From Prosopocoilus inquinatus (Eukaryota; Arthropoda; Insecta; Coleoptera; Lucanidae): a DNA stretch of 64,000 bases. Positions 47,730 to 58,793 of this stretch are shown here, piece after piece; position 1 is the stretch's first letter; every line of letters begins with the position of its first letter. The notes beneath the pieces are model-generated. The model saw nothing but the letters and a program-made list of their open reading frames with translations, searched no databases and was not told the origin of the DNA. Location of the stretch: assembly GCA_036172665.1 (NCBI GenBank), contig CM069876.1, forward strand, positions 42,439,001 to 42,503,000. Reading direction: 5' to 3'. Both the position numbers and the translations under genes were made by a program.

Positions 47730-49400
47730 ATCTAAACGGAGTTAGGTTGATATCAGTTGGGTCGGATTGACCTTGAAGATGAACTTTTTTTTTAATTAAA
47801 TTAGATTTTTTTTACTTTTAATATCGCTTGTCGTTTTTAATTTTTTACTTCTGTTAGTTGGCCTGAAATGACTGTGACGTTGGCTGGAATTTATTTTAAT
47901 TGATTTTTATTTTTAAACATTTCTCTTTAAATGTTAATTTTTAGTATTTTTAAAATTTTTAATTTTTCTGGCAATTTTCTGTTTCTTGTTCGAGTCAGGT
48001 TGAGGTCAGTTGGGTTGGAATGACCTTGACCTTGGTGTAACTTTAACATTTTAAATTCGGCATTTTTTTTTACTTGTAATTTCTCTTGTATTAAACGGAA
48101 TTAGGTTGAGATCAATTGGGTTGAATTGACTTTAACGATGAGCTTTCATTTAAATTAAATTAATTTTTTACTTGTGATAACGGAATGGTTGAACTCAGTC
48201 GGCCTTGAATGACCGTGACGTTGGCTGCACTTCATTTTAATTGATTCTGGTTTTTCAACATTTTTCTTTAATTAGTTTTTAATTTTTAACATTTAAAAAA
48301 AATTATTTTTCTAACAATTGGCCTTGACGTAGGTTCAACTTCATTTTAATTTTCAACATTTTTTTTTACTTTTAATTTCTCTCGTGTTAAACGGAGTTAC
48401 GTTGAGATCAGTTGGGTTGGATTGACCTTGACGACGAGCTTTCATTTTAATTGAATTTAAATCATTGACCATTTTTTTTACTTTTAATTTCTCTTCTAAT
48501 TTTTAATTTTTTACTTGTGTTGATGGAATTAGGTTTGACTCAGTTAACCTGGAATCACCATTACGTTGGCTACACTTTATTTTAATTGATTTTTATTTGT
48601 CTTTTACTTAAATGGGGGGGTTAGGTTGTTTCTTTGTTTGTTTTTTCGTTTATTACTAGCCTTCTAACACTCATTTGTTGAGTGGGTTGACCTTCAGATT
48701 GGTCGAGCTTCGTTTTAATCCTGATACATTTTAAATGATTTTTCGTTTTTAACTTTTTTCCTCTTTTAATTTTTTTAATTTAGAAGGCGACGTTTCGCAG
48801 GACGTCGACTTTTTATTCGAGTTTTAACATTAATCAAGGAATTATAATTACGTCTTTCGTTATAAAAAAACTTTTTTTCTCTTAATTTCTCTTGTAATTT
48901 TTAATTTTTTACTTGTGTTGACGGAATTAGATTGAACTAAGTTGACTTGGAATCACCGTGACGTTGGTTGCACTTTATTTTAACTGATTTTTATTTTCAA
49001 AATTTTTTACGTGTTTATGTTTTCGTAATTTTTATTTTTTTACTTGTGTTAAATGGGGGGGACTTACTTTTTGATCTTTCTGTAATTTTTAATTTTTTAC
49101 TTGTGTTAAATGGGGGGGGGGGTAGATTGTTTGCTTGTTTTTTCATTTATTACTAGCCCTCTAACACACAGTTGTTGGGTGGATTGACCTTCAGATTGGC
49201 CGAGCTTCGCTTTAATCTTTTTCTATTTAATTTTAACATTTTTCCTTTTTAATTTTTTTGCTTCGATTGGATAGAATTAAGTTTAGTTTAGTTGGATTTA
49301 AATGATTTTTAATTTAGAAGGCGACTTTTTAATCGAGTTTCAACATTAATCAAGGAATTATAATTGCGTATTTCGTTATAAAAAAAAAACTAATTTTATT
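47730..49400 (+). repeat. GTTGGGTTGGATTGACCTTG repeat family, block 2
   Basis: Units of about 105-250 bp repeat GAGATCAGTTGGGTTGGATT, GACCTTGACG, TTCATTTTAATTGA, TTTTTAATTTTTTACTTGTG and GGAATTAGGTTGA (at about 47740, 48000, 48105, 48395, 48530, 48905). Two longer sub-blocks (48600-48868 and 49120-49390) share TTTGTTGAGTGGGTTGACC and GGAATTATAATTACGT. The first has GTTTCGCAGGACGTCGAC inserted or retained between CGAC repeats; the second lacks it. Confidence 0.7.
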
Positions 49401-50066
49401 TTGGACGACAATTTGGAAATTGACAATTAGTTGGATAGAGTTGGTAACGCTGACCGTCAAAACATTATCAAAATTATTCAAAAGTTGGCGAGATGTTTGA
49501 AGTTTCAGTCACTTTCAGTTTCCTGTCAAAGTACCTTCCTACCTACTTGTCAAATCAATTTTATTACTTCTTATTATGTATATTTGTAAATTTTAGAAAG
49601 CCTTTATAATGCCGCGAAAGCAAGAAAATACTTCGAATGTTTAATTTTTTGATAGAAACAACCCGTATACTTTTTGTCCAAAATGTCGAATTTGCTGCTT
49701 TTGGATTGGATTGGATTTGGATTGGATTGTTTCCTTTGCAACTCAAAATAATTTCTTGACTCTTCTTCCCTCGTACTATTTTTTATAAATCAAAATTTGC
49801 CTGCCAGCCAATTTTACTAAGGAAATTCCAAGATCCCAATCATGCATATTAACCTAACCTTCATTGAGTCAACCAAAACCATATTGCAAAAATTTAGAAA
49901 TGCAATAACAGTGACCGACATTTAACTAATTCAGTTTTTAAATCCAAAGACGATTGATGGAAGCTCTTGGCTCATTGGTCGTAAGAAAAGAACTCCCAAT
50001 TTTTCTAATAGTTGGTAATCTCTTTCTTTCCATTCGATTTGATAATGTCATCCCAATTCAAAATTG
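49401..50066. other. 3' flank of the Ly6 gene
   Basis: AT-rich. The first clear minus-strand AATAAA lies near 49560, about 500 bp past the stop codon. A short repeat of TTGGATTGGA occurs at 49700-49728. Confidence 0.4.
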
Positions 50067-50537
50067 TTATTTTACCGATTTATTTGTAATTATGGATGGA
50101 CATAAAGAACACATAACGAGGCAAAACATGAAAATCAATCCAGATGGGCCCTTCTGTACAGACGTGCTAGTAGGTATGATATCTGATATGGAATTACAGA
50201 GATCTGTCGAACACGAATCAATGTAACGATACGAATCCTGTATGCGTTCTTCTAAGTTGTTCACGTCACGTCCGCAATCCCTTCGTACTTCAAAAAAGCG
50301 TGCAATCTTTTTGAATTCAACTATACACACTTCGTTGTGTTGACAAACCTTAGTCGGTATTTGATGTTCCAGTGGATGCCAGCACGGTGATCTCGGTTTT
50401 TTTACAGCCGAGTTTGCGGAGCAACTGTAACATTCTAGTGCTCGGGTGTCAGAGGAGAAGAAGATTGGGAGGAGAAGACCAGTCCAGAAGAGTATTGCTT
50501 TGCGACACTTGTTGTCACGAAGTGTCGGAGATGACAT
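50067..50537 (-). CDS. Ly6/uPAR three-finger protein, secreted and probably GPI-anchored
   Basis: A complete 156-residue reading frame. Residues 14-33 form a hydrophobic signal peptide with a likely cleavage after TRA, directly before the Ly6 opening LECYSC. Eight cysteines follow at 36, 39, 52, 65, 71, 88, 109 and 114, ending in SCSTDLCN, the Ly6 C-terminal signature (usually CCxxDxCN). Here the first cysteine of the usual CC pair is a serine. A hydrophobic tail (about 134-149) follows a Ser/Thr/Gly-rich linker, as expected for GPI attachment. Family knowledge: insect Ly6 proteins (quiver/sleepless, boudin, crooked types) are small surface proteins acting in channel modulation, septate junctions or secretion. 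I cannot tell which subfamily this is. The gene has no intron, which is unusual for insect Ly6 genes. A 123-bp MITE starts 45 bp upstream of the ATG, so there is little room for an independent promoter. The identification as a Ly6-fold protein is firm; expression is unknown. Confidence 0.85.
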   Translation of the reverse strand: MSSPTLRDNKCRKAILFWTGLLLPIFFSSDTRALECYSCSANSAVKKPRSPCWHPLEHQIPTKVCQHNEVCIVEFKKIARFFEVRRDCGRDVNNLEERIQDSYRYIDSCSTDLCNSISDIIPTSTSVQKGPSGLIFMFCLVMCSLCPSIITNKSVK

Positions 50538-50582
50538 TTTAATAGATTATGACATATACTAAATACAGTCATGATCTACTAA

Positions 50583-50705
50583 TAGCGTTTTTCGCTGGCT
50601 GCATCAGTGTGCAATGAGTGTATCTCTGTCTCGTTTTATTACATAAAGCTGAACCGAGATGGAGATTCACTCAGTGCCCATTGGTGCAGCCTGTGGAAAA
50701 CGCTA
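50583..50705. mobile_element. MITE family 1, copy 2, just upstream of the Ly6 gene
   Basis: A 123-bp near-palindrome from TAGCGTTTTT to GGAAAACGCTA, flanked by TAA on each side. It starts 45 bp upstream of the Ly6 start codon, so it overlaps where a promoter or 5' UTR would be. Confidence 0.8.
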
Positions 50706-50759
50706 TAAGTAGTTATCACGAAATATAGTACCTTCTGAAACCCTCAACCTTTTGACACA

Positions 50760-50882
50760 TAGCGTTTTCTAATTGCTGCACTGGTGCACAATCAGTGTAT
50801 ATCCATCTCTTATTATTACATGAGGTTAAAATGAGATGAAGATACACTTGTTCTGCACTAGTGCAGTCATTGGAAAACGCTA
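50760..50882. mobile_element. MITE family 1, copy 3 (diverged subfamily)
   Basis: A 123-bp near-palindrome from TAGCGTTTTC to GGAAAACGCTA, flanked by ACA on both sides. The interior differs from copies 1 and 2 (TGCACTGGTGCA, CATCTCTTATTATTACATG), but the ends and the length are identical. It lies 54 bp from copy 2. Confidence 0.75.
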
Positions 50883-51485
50883 ACAGATTACTGTACATAT
50901 ATGAAGGCTGGCATTCCCGCCATTTCTCACGCCGCCATTGTTTAAGTATTTTATTAATCAGATAGTGTGAGGTTACGAAATATGCTTCACTGTCCTACCT
51001 ACACAATGGCTGAAGGTTACAGAATCTTGCCGCGCAACATCAAAGATGTCGCTCGGAGCTGTGTAGTAATCTGTGCTTTTGATTGTATTGGTCAGATTTA
51101 TTTTTTGGAACTACGAATTCTTGTGCATTTCGGTCTTCCCAATCTCGGTCATAAATTCTTCTGTTAACGCCTGAACGGTTTAAGTGGTTGGGGGGATTAG
51201 GCCTTGTATGAATCGCACTTAACTGTCGGTATCCACTTCAGGTACCCTTCAGTGTTGAGAATAATTTTTTTTTTAGGAGGCGGAGTCCTTTGAAATTTTT
51301 ACGAACTTTGCCATTACCCAAACGAGCTTTGTTATTGGTCAATTCCGGCCAGCTATCAATGACAAAGATCGTTATAGCGCCCAAGTTTCATCCTCTGAAT
51401 TAAAAAAAAAAACGAAGTATAGATGAGGCCAAAACTTTTTATCTCATAGTTACCTTGATGAAGGTTAAAATAAAATTGAGCAACT

Positions 51486-51625
51486 TATGCCCGATTTCGA
51501 TTTCTTCACCTCTTGATAAATATATCTGCCCCGTAATATCCTCGAAAACTATAATCAATACAATGGTTTCCAAGGATAATACCTGGCAGATAAATTTATC
51601 AGGAGGTGAAGAAATCGGGCAATAG
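51486..51625. mobile_element. 140-bp MITE with GCCCGATTTC ends
   Basis: Left TATGCCCGATTTC, TTTCTTCACCTCTTGATAAA and ATCTGCC mirror right GGCAGATAAATTTATC, AGGAGGTGAAGAAATCGGGC. Arms are about 55 bp. The inner half resembles a block repeated in the 24.7-25.7 kb array (AAGGATATTGCAAGGCAGAT), so the two may share origin. Confidence 0.6.
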
Positions 51626-51779
51626 GAAGGCACCCTTGAACAGAGTATTTATGACTGTGACCTTAGGGAAGAAGTAAAATATTAGAATTCACAGGAAAGA
51701 ATATTTTTTTTTTAACATTTAACAGTTAAAATGTTCGTAAGGAAGAGAGATTTTTACTTCGTTTAATACAAGAGAAATT

Positions 51780-52440
51780 AAAAGTAAAAACATTTAGAAA
51801 ATTAAAATATTAAAATTGAACCAACGTCAAGGTCAATCTAACCCAACTGACCTCAACCTGACCTTGGTTTAAGACAAACCAAAAATACATTACTAAGAAA
51901 AATTAAAAATTTTAAAAATGTTAAAAATTAAAAACCATTTGAAGAAAAACGTTGAAAAATAAAAATCAAAGAAATTGCATAAAAATCGAAAGGAATTGCA
52001 GCCAACGTCACACGGTCATTAAAAGCCAACGGAGTTCAACCATTCCATTAACACAAGTAAAAAATTAAAAATGAAAAGAGAAATTAAAAGTAAAAGAAAA
52101 TGATCAACAACGAAAATAAATGTAAATCAATTAAAATGAATGCAGCCACAGTCACGATTATTCCAGGCCAACTGAGTTCAAGACAAGTAAACAATTAAAA
52201 ATGACAAGAGTAAATATAGTAAAAAAAAATGGTTCAGAAAATTCTAATTTAATTAAAATTAAATCTCGTCGTCAAGTTTAATCCAACACAACTAACCTCA
52301 ACGCAACTCCGTTTAGCACAAGAGAAATTAAAAGTAAAAAAATGTTGAAAATTAAAATGTTAAAAGTTGAACCAACGTCAAGGTCAATCCAGTCCAACTG
52401 ACCTCAACCTAACTCGATTACAGGGCCCCCATGAGGTCAA
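51780..52440 (-). repeat. GTTGGGTTGGATTGACCTTG repeat family, block 3
   Basis: Units at about 51826, 52000, 52150, 52270 and 52374 carry CAACGTCAAGGTCAATCCA, CAACTGACCTCAACCTAACT and ACAAGAGAAATTAAAAGTAA. It is the inverse orientation of the 47.7-49.4 kb block; the Ly6 gene lies between. Confidence 0.7.
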
Positions 52441-52544
52441 AATCCGATCGCGTGCGACTTCATATTGTGGCGCCCTCTGAGTTGGGGCACACAAAAACGG
52501 TCAATTATCAATATTGTTAAAAGAAATTAAAAGAAACAAATAAA

Positions 52545-53400
52545 TAGAAAAAACAGAAAAATCTAAAAATAATCGACATTAGGGAATTCTTGTTAAACAT
52601 TTTCCTTTACTTTTTTCAATTTCTTATCTGCTGCGAGCCCCCAAAAACGAGTAACCCAATCTTCTCATCTGACTAAGGAGGAAACCATAACAGCCTACGT
52701 AATTTATTTTTTTTGCCTAACAAAATTATTAAATACATTAAATTTTTTATAAAAAAATTTGGCACACAAAACTTTTCTACTTTTGATTGCTATAGTTAAC
52801 TGTTCTATTTTAATCGACGTCTTGCCGTCAGGTTGAAGGCTTCATCAGAACTCCAATTAATTTTAAAATAAATTGAAAGAAACAAAAAATGGAAAAAGCA
52901 GAAAAATTTAAAAAAAAATGAAAGAGAAAATTTTTGTTAAGCATTTCCATTCATTCTTCCAACATTTTCCTTCATTTTGAAAACATTTTCCTTCATTTTG
53001 AAAACATTTTCCTTTATTTTGAAAACATTTTCCTTCACTTCTTTCAAGTTCCTAACTGCTGCGAGCCCTCAAAAACGCAGCGCTTTCTTCTCATTTGACT
53101 AAGGAGGCCTCTGTTCGGACCCCTCCAGAATGCAAGTAAGTGAATCCAGCTTGTTAATAATATTAGAAAAAAAGAAACAAAAGCACAAAAGCAAAATGAA
53201 CTTAAGTTTCTAAAAACTTCAAAAGTAAAATGTAATTTGTTTTTTTAACCAAACTGAACAGCTTACAAAATTTAATATAAAAATAAACTTTTTATGAAAA
53301 ATTTAGCACACGTAAATTACAAAACTTTTCTACTTTTAATTGCCTTAGTTAACTGTTCTTTAGTCGACGTTTTGCCGTGAAGTTGACGACGACGACGATC
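52545..53400 (-). repeat. Two-copy tandem duplication with decayed hammerhead-like motifs
   Basis: Both units share CTGCTGCGAGCCC, GACTAAGGAGG, AAACTTTTCTACTTTT, GTTAACTGTTCTTTAGTCGACG-like and TTTTGCCGT. On the minus strand unit 1 reads CTGATGAAGCC...GGCAAGACG (52848-52816), a hammerhead-like frame with the essential GAAA changed. Unit 2 (near 53360-53390) has AAAACG there and no CTGATGA. A 21-bp microtandem (CATTTTCCTTCATTTTGAAA, four copies, 52972-53040) enlarges unit 2. Confidence 0.55.
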
Positions 53401-55386
53401 AAAACAGTTCAGAATTGTGGATAGTTTTTTCGAATAATTTTTACCAGATACACATTAATTTTTTTTCTGAAAAAAAAATGACAGAACCTGTCTAATGGCC
53501 AATAGACTAATTGCCGTCCCTTGAAGATGGCGCCCGCGTGCACTGCACACTTTGCACACATGGTTACGGGTGCCCTGCTCAATTAAGAGAAAAAATTCTA
53601 ATGCTCATTTGAGTTGAATATTTTATTACTCTCTCCTTCTACATTAGGGGAATTGAAGATTCGCACTCTCTCTGGTTTCATGGTTTCATTTAGCAACCGC
53701 CCGCCATTTTTACAACCGTGGTGGAAACTATAAAATCCGAAAGAGAAAAGATCTTTTCCTCCACTGTCTAAATATTTATTCTGTACGTCTGTTCAGTTGA
53801 TCCAGTTTGTCCAGTAATACACATTTGGGTGAAGTACAGGATGTCTACATGAGAATCTCCCTCCATTCTTTCACTTTTTTAGTTTTGCATTTAGAATGTA
53901 ACATTAAAGCTCCTTTAAAATTATAGGTCACTTAAGCTACCATGCCATTTAAAATTTTAAAGTTCACAGTGCGCGCAGCGACACCTAGCAGACATTCTAA
54001 AGTAATTTTATTTCCAGAATCATTATTTTTAATCTACCTCAATTTGATTCTTGTCTGAGCTTTCTATCTTATTTGGTTCCAAAATTAATGGGTGGAAGGA
54101 ACTTTAGAGTCTTTAGACTAGCACTGTACAATGTCACGAATTTTTTTTAAAACTTTCTCTCATTTAATTTTGAAATTAATTAATTTTGATCATTCATCGC
54201 GCATTTTTAATACATAGGAAAAAGAAATGTAAATTATTTTTATAAAATATTTAAAAAAATTTTCCGAAACAAAATTTATTTTCCTGCATAAAAAACTCAA
54301 AACAATGAAGGCCCTTGCGTGTTGTATACGCTGCTTTCTTTTGCCATTTCCATCAGAAAATACCAACGCAGTTTCAAAACTGGAACCAGAAAACAAAGCG
54401 TCGGCGTCACGTGGTGGCGAACGTGGACGCCGGGCCACGTGAGCGGAAACGCAGAGCGTCTGTTTGGTCAGTTTCTATGACGATGATCACGCCGACGCCG
54501 ACGCCGACGCCCTGCGGCTTTCCAGTGGGATTTCTCACGTCGCTCGTAACAAGTGTCGGACTTTTTTTTTCTTCGTAACAAACACCTTTTAGCCTAAAAC
54601 GAGCTGACCTTTAAACAGAAACATCGGAGAACAAAAGTAATGATGATTGCGAGTTCTGATTTCGTTAGGCAACCAAACAAACAATGCCTGTTGTTTATTG
54701 CATAACTGAGTTTCTCGAGCTTCTGTGTATTGAAATATGTTTCGGATTTATTATTATTTTTATTATCATTATCATAAATAAAAAGAGAATATATTTTAAA
54801 AATTATTTATGTTTTCCATGAAACACAAAAGAAATCACTCCAAGGGATCTTGTTCTTTATATTGTGTTAATTTTTGCGAGGCAAGATTTATATTAATTTG
54901 CTTCATTATATTCTGCGAAAAATCTTATATTTCACACAACATGTTTGTTGATACTGTTCATGCCACTTTCAATTATAAACAACGTTTAATCTTTCCCGGG
55001 AATGCTCTCTGTGCGTACCTTTTATTAATGGATTCGTGTTACTACGCCAAATTCCTGATATTCACAATTTATTATACAAATAAAAAAAAGGAGAAAGAAA
55101 AGTGTTATCTAACCGTAAAAAAAAATTGTCGGTGACAGAAAACTATTGAACTATTCAATCGATTTAATCAAATGGCTCTATAAATAAATCCTCAGTGTTT
55201 ACGTTCGGGACGTTTTCGTAAACAATCCCGAAGGAAAAAATTCGCACTACATCAAAATAAAACGTAAACACGAGCGCATCTTTATCAGACAACGAGAGCC
55301 AAAAATCACGATCGGGTTCAACATTCAGAGTTTACGAAAAACCACTGAATTTTAATAATAAATTTTAATCGCGCTTCGACTCGAAC
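53401..55386. other. Mostly unique; GC-richer patch at 54330-54560
   Basis: The patch contains a (CGACGC)n run at 54490-54511 and CACGTGG at 54410 and 54435 (E-box-like CACGTG). No exon supported. The remainder is AT-rich. Confidence 0.35.
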
Positions 55387-56356
55387 TATATACCGGGTAA
55401 CCCAGACTATCTGAACGCTGGATTTTTCAAGCAGTGTTGATTTTTATCTTCCCAAGAGAAAATACAACGGAAATTTACTTATTTTCGAACGAATGCAACT
55501 TATTGTTGAATGAAATTATCATCAAGAATTACTTTACAATTGTTTTAGTACTGAAAGTATAATTTTTACTGATTGTTCGTTTTATGGCTTTATTTATTTA
55601 TTCACATTTGATAAAGGGAACAAGTAGTTCTGCGAAACGTCATGGAGTACAGAAACAAGGTTTATTTTTCACCACGAAATAAAATGTTTTCCTTTTCATA
55701 TATTTTATCCAATTAATTCCAGTAAAAAAAAATTATTTTAATGTTTTATTTTTAACGGTTGATTGGAGTAAGCAATTTGGCCAAATTGCGTATTTCCCGG
55801 ATATATCGAGTTCAAATCCTAATAGTTTTTTTTTTATTATTTTTAATATTACATTTTTTATTCATCTACATTTTAATAAATTAATAGCAGGTCAGTTGTC
55901 ACCAAGATGACCTTGCCGTACTGTTTCCCAAATTTTAATATTAGTAATTTTTATAATAGAATAATAATAACAACAACGTAGAGTAGGTGATTGAAAATAA
56001 TAATAAAAAATATTATAAAAAAAAATGAAAACATAAATGATTCGAACCCAAGGTATTTGACAACAGCAACAACAATAGTTGATTAAAAATAGTAATAATA
56101 AACCAATTAAAACGCAAGGAACTCGAACCCAAGGCATTTGAGCGAAGCCAAGCATTCAAGTCGGCCTATTTGTTCAAATCAAACATTATTAAAAAGTAGG
56201 ATATTAAAATAAAAATAGGTTAATGAAAATCTTTTGGTTTAGTCATTTAAATACGTAATAAAAATTAAATTTTTGCCATATTTAAACTTGGAAACATAAA
56301 ATTCAACACTATGTTAACTCCCTGCAGCTAAGATCATCTGGGATACCCGGTATATA
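55387..56356. mobile_element. Non-autonomous DNA transposon with TATACCGGGTA ends
   Basis: The left end TATACCGGGTAACCCAGA and the right end (reverse complement TATACCGGGTATCCCAGA) match at 17 of 18 positions and are flanked by TA dinucleotides. The roughly 970-bp interior has no transposase frame. It contains a hammerhead-like relic near 55608-55650 (GCGAAACGTCATGG) and two tRNA B-box-like copies at 56030-56170, so other elements seem to have inserted into it. The family is not identified. Confidence 0.5.
56030..56170 (-). repeat. Two tRNA B-box-like repeats
   Basis: On the minus strand CAAATGCCTTGGGTTCGAGT (near 56117-56140) and CAAATACCTTGGGTTCGAAT (near 56040-56062) repeat about 80 bp apart, each with a T-arm-like GGGTTCGA core. 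They are likely SINE remnants duplicated in tandem. No full cloverleaf forms. Confidence 0.35.
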
Positions 56357-57968
56357 AGTATATTTAGAATATCGTGCATATAATATTTGTTTTGCGGATC
56401 GTTAAAAATTACGTGGACCTTGAGTGCTGTTGCTCGCCATTAAAATTGTTACGGTAATCAGAATCGGCGATAATAATTCGGGTAAATATAGGTTTTTGCT
56501 ATTAATCGGTTTATGTTTTCTGCAAGGAACGATTTTTTTATTAATTACTGTTTTTTTGATACACGACGTTAATCATCTGGGTACATACGAACTTTTCGGT
56601 AAACGTCGTGGCGCCGGCGATGAAATCACTTTTTTCTTGTTTACAAAAATCGTGGAATTTCCTTTTCTATTGTTTGTTCGTTTAATAAAGCCGTGCATTT
56701 TTAGAATGAAAGGATCGTTCTGGTTGAAACCAGAAAGGACGTTCAAAAATTTATTTAAATCAATACCTCCGTGTATGTCTTCGTGTACAGTCGTATGCAA
56801 TTGGAATGACATCGACTAGCAACTTGCCTGGAAACGATATTCGTTAATTTTAAATTTCTTTTTTTTTTTAATTGAAAGACAGATTTTTCTGTAATTATAT
56901 TTTCGTTCACCACAGAAAAAGAAACCCTTAAATATATTTTTTTTAATAATCATTTACTTCTATTCTTAAATCAAGTACAGGTAAACTATACTTCAGGCAC
57001 GAAATTTGCTATTTGTTTACGCTTTAAACGTCTATTTTATAAACTACTTATACAACTTGTTTATTGTTTTGTGCTCCTCAATTTAAAGTCTATTCAAAGA
57101 AGCTAACTGTTTGTTAGGAAATAATTGTTATTTTAAATTTGATTACATGTATCGGCAGATTCCATGAATAGAACTAACGTTAGCTGAAAGAAAAAATAAT
57201 AAATTTTAGTGCAGTAGAAAAAGAATTCAGAAATTCCACTCTTATAGTTCTCGGTAACGAATTTTATTTTCAAAAAATCCGAAGAACATAAAATGTATTT
57301 ACACACCACATCATAAAAACCTTCAATTTGGAAGAAGTAGATCATAGAAATTTAGAAAGAGAACAAATAGAGAGACAACGAAAGATTGAAATGCATGAAG
57401 TGCAAACGAGATAGCATTATGGTATGAATAGGGAAGCGCCACGCCCTGCCCCCTCCCGAAAACGCTGGGGCCTACAAAGTCTGTCTGTTGTAAAGGCCTA
57501 TGTTCTCATTTTAAAGCAACAACCGGTATAACATGAGGCTGCAATATTTTTACGATACGCAGCTATCTGTAACTACAGTTTACCTTTTTCTAAAATTTTT
57601 CGTTTCGCAATTTCAGCCACATCTTCATCTTCATTTTGTAACAAAAAGATTTCTACTAACGAAATAACTAATTTTCCCAATCAATTAAAAATTTGAAACT
57701 AATCTACCCTTTACTGCCGCCGATGCAACATAATCTCTATCCCCTAAGAACCTGTGTTTAATTTAAGTAAACCTAATTCAAAATTCTTATTTTTTTATTA
57801 ATTCATTTTTTTTATTTTTCTGTATTGTGAAGAATTGGCAGAGCATTTCAGTTCTTCTCTTCTTCTCTCCAATGCCTAAAAGATTTTTAATATAAGATTT
57901 TCGACGAGACGGTCTGAAGAAGTTCACACTAATCCGAAGCTTTCATCACAAATTCCACATTCATTACT
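56357..57968. other. No gene recognised
   Basis: A 131-codon forward frame at 56424-56819 has hydrophobic stretches but no recognisable family or supporting signals. Confidence 0.4.
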
Positions 57969-58167
57969 AGAGATCGGAATCACATATTTTCTGACGTCAT
58001 CAATAGGAGAACAAGGAATTATTTATTTATTATTTTATTTTCTTTGAGAGAAAAAATATCAATTATATATTTGATTCGTCGTTTCCGGAATAATCTGCCC
58101 TTGGCTTGCACGTGTGTGTCAGTGTGACGTGAAGTACGATGACGTGAAAATACGAACTTCTGATCTC
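57969..58167. mobile_element. CRE-ended MITE, copy 1
   Basis: Begins AGAGATCGGAATCACATATT with TGACGTCATC and ends with GATGACGTGAAAATACGAA and GATCTC, forming an inverted pair. Flanked by CTAG on each side. Confidence 0.5.
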
Positions 58168-58413
58168 CTAGTAACTACTTTCTTTACAAAAAAGAATTTC
58201 AGTGTCTAATACCTAAACGTTAATATCCTGAAAACAAAAGATAATGTTTTTATTTATATTTGTTTCAATGTTTCCATGTTCTAATAATAATTAATTAGGT
58301 AATTAATCCATGAGAAAAGTGAATCTTCAAAAGTATAAATAGGCACGTCAAGAAAAAAGAAACGAAGATTTAAAATAAATTTTAGAAAATGAAAATTACT
58401 CTTCTATAATTAC

Positions 58414-58553
58414 CAGCGCTCGGAATCTCATATTTTCACGTTATCAAGAAAAGAGCGGGGGATTTTCTTTTAAGAAAAATTATCAATTATTTTTCATTGG
58501 TCTTAATTACATCAGGCTGCACGATGACGTCAAAATACGTAATCCCGATCTCT
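58414..58553. mobile_element. CRE-ended MITE, copy 2
   Basis: Begins GCGCTCGGAATCTCATATTT and ACGTTATC, and ends GATGACGTCAAAATACGTAA followed by CCCGATCTCT. It is shorter than copies 1 and 3. Confidence 0.5.
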
Positions 58554-58793
58554 ATTTATTACCTTCTGTCCATCCTAATAACACACGAATAAAGTTTTTA
58601 TTTAAATTTATCTCAGTTCTCGTTTATAATTCGTAGTTCTCGTAATAATAATAATAATAAATTAGGTAATAATTAATCAATGAGATGAAAAGCGAATCTT
58701 TAAATCTTTTAGACACGGCAACATGAAAAGGTCAGCGAAGATTAAAAATAAATAATACAGAAAACGGAAAGTACTTATCCATGTACGATTATC

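Noticed and set aside
47740..48430. Telomere-like repeats suggested by frequent TTAGGTTG words
   Set aside because: They are part of a longer 105-250-bp repeat unit, not (TTAGG)n arrays.
56424..56819. 131-codon forward frame with hydrophobic segments
   Set aside because: Hydrophobicity is expected from T-rich codons; no family resemblance and no supporting signals.
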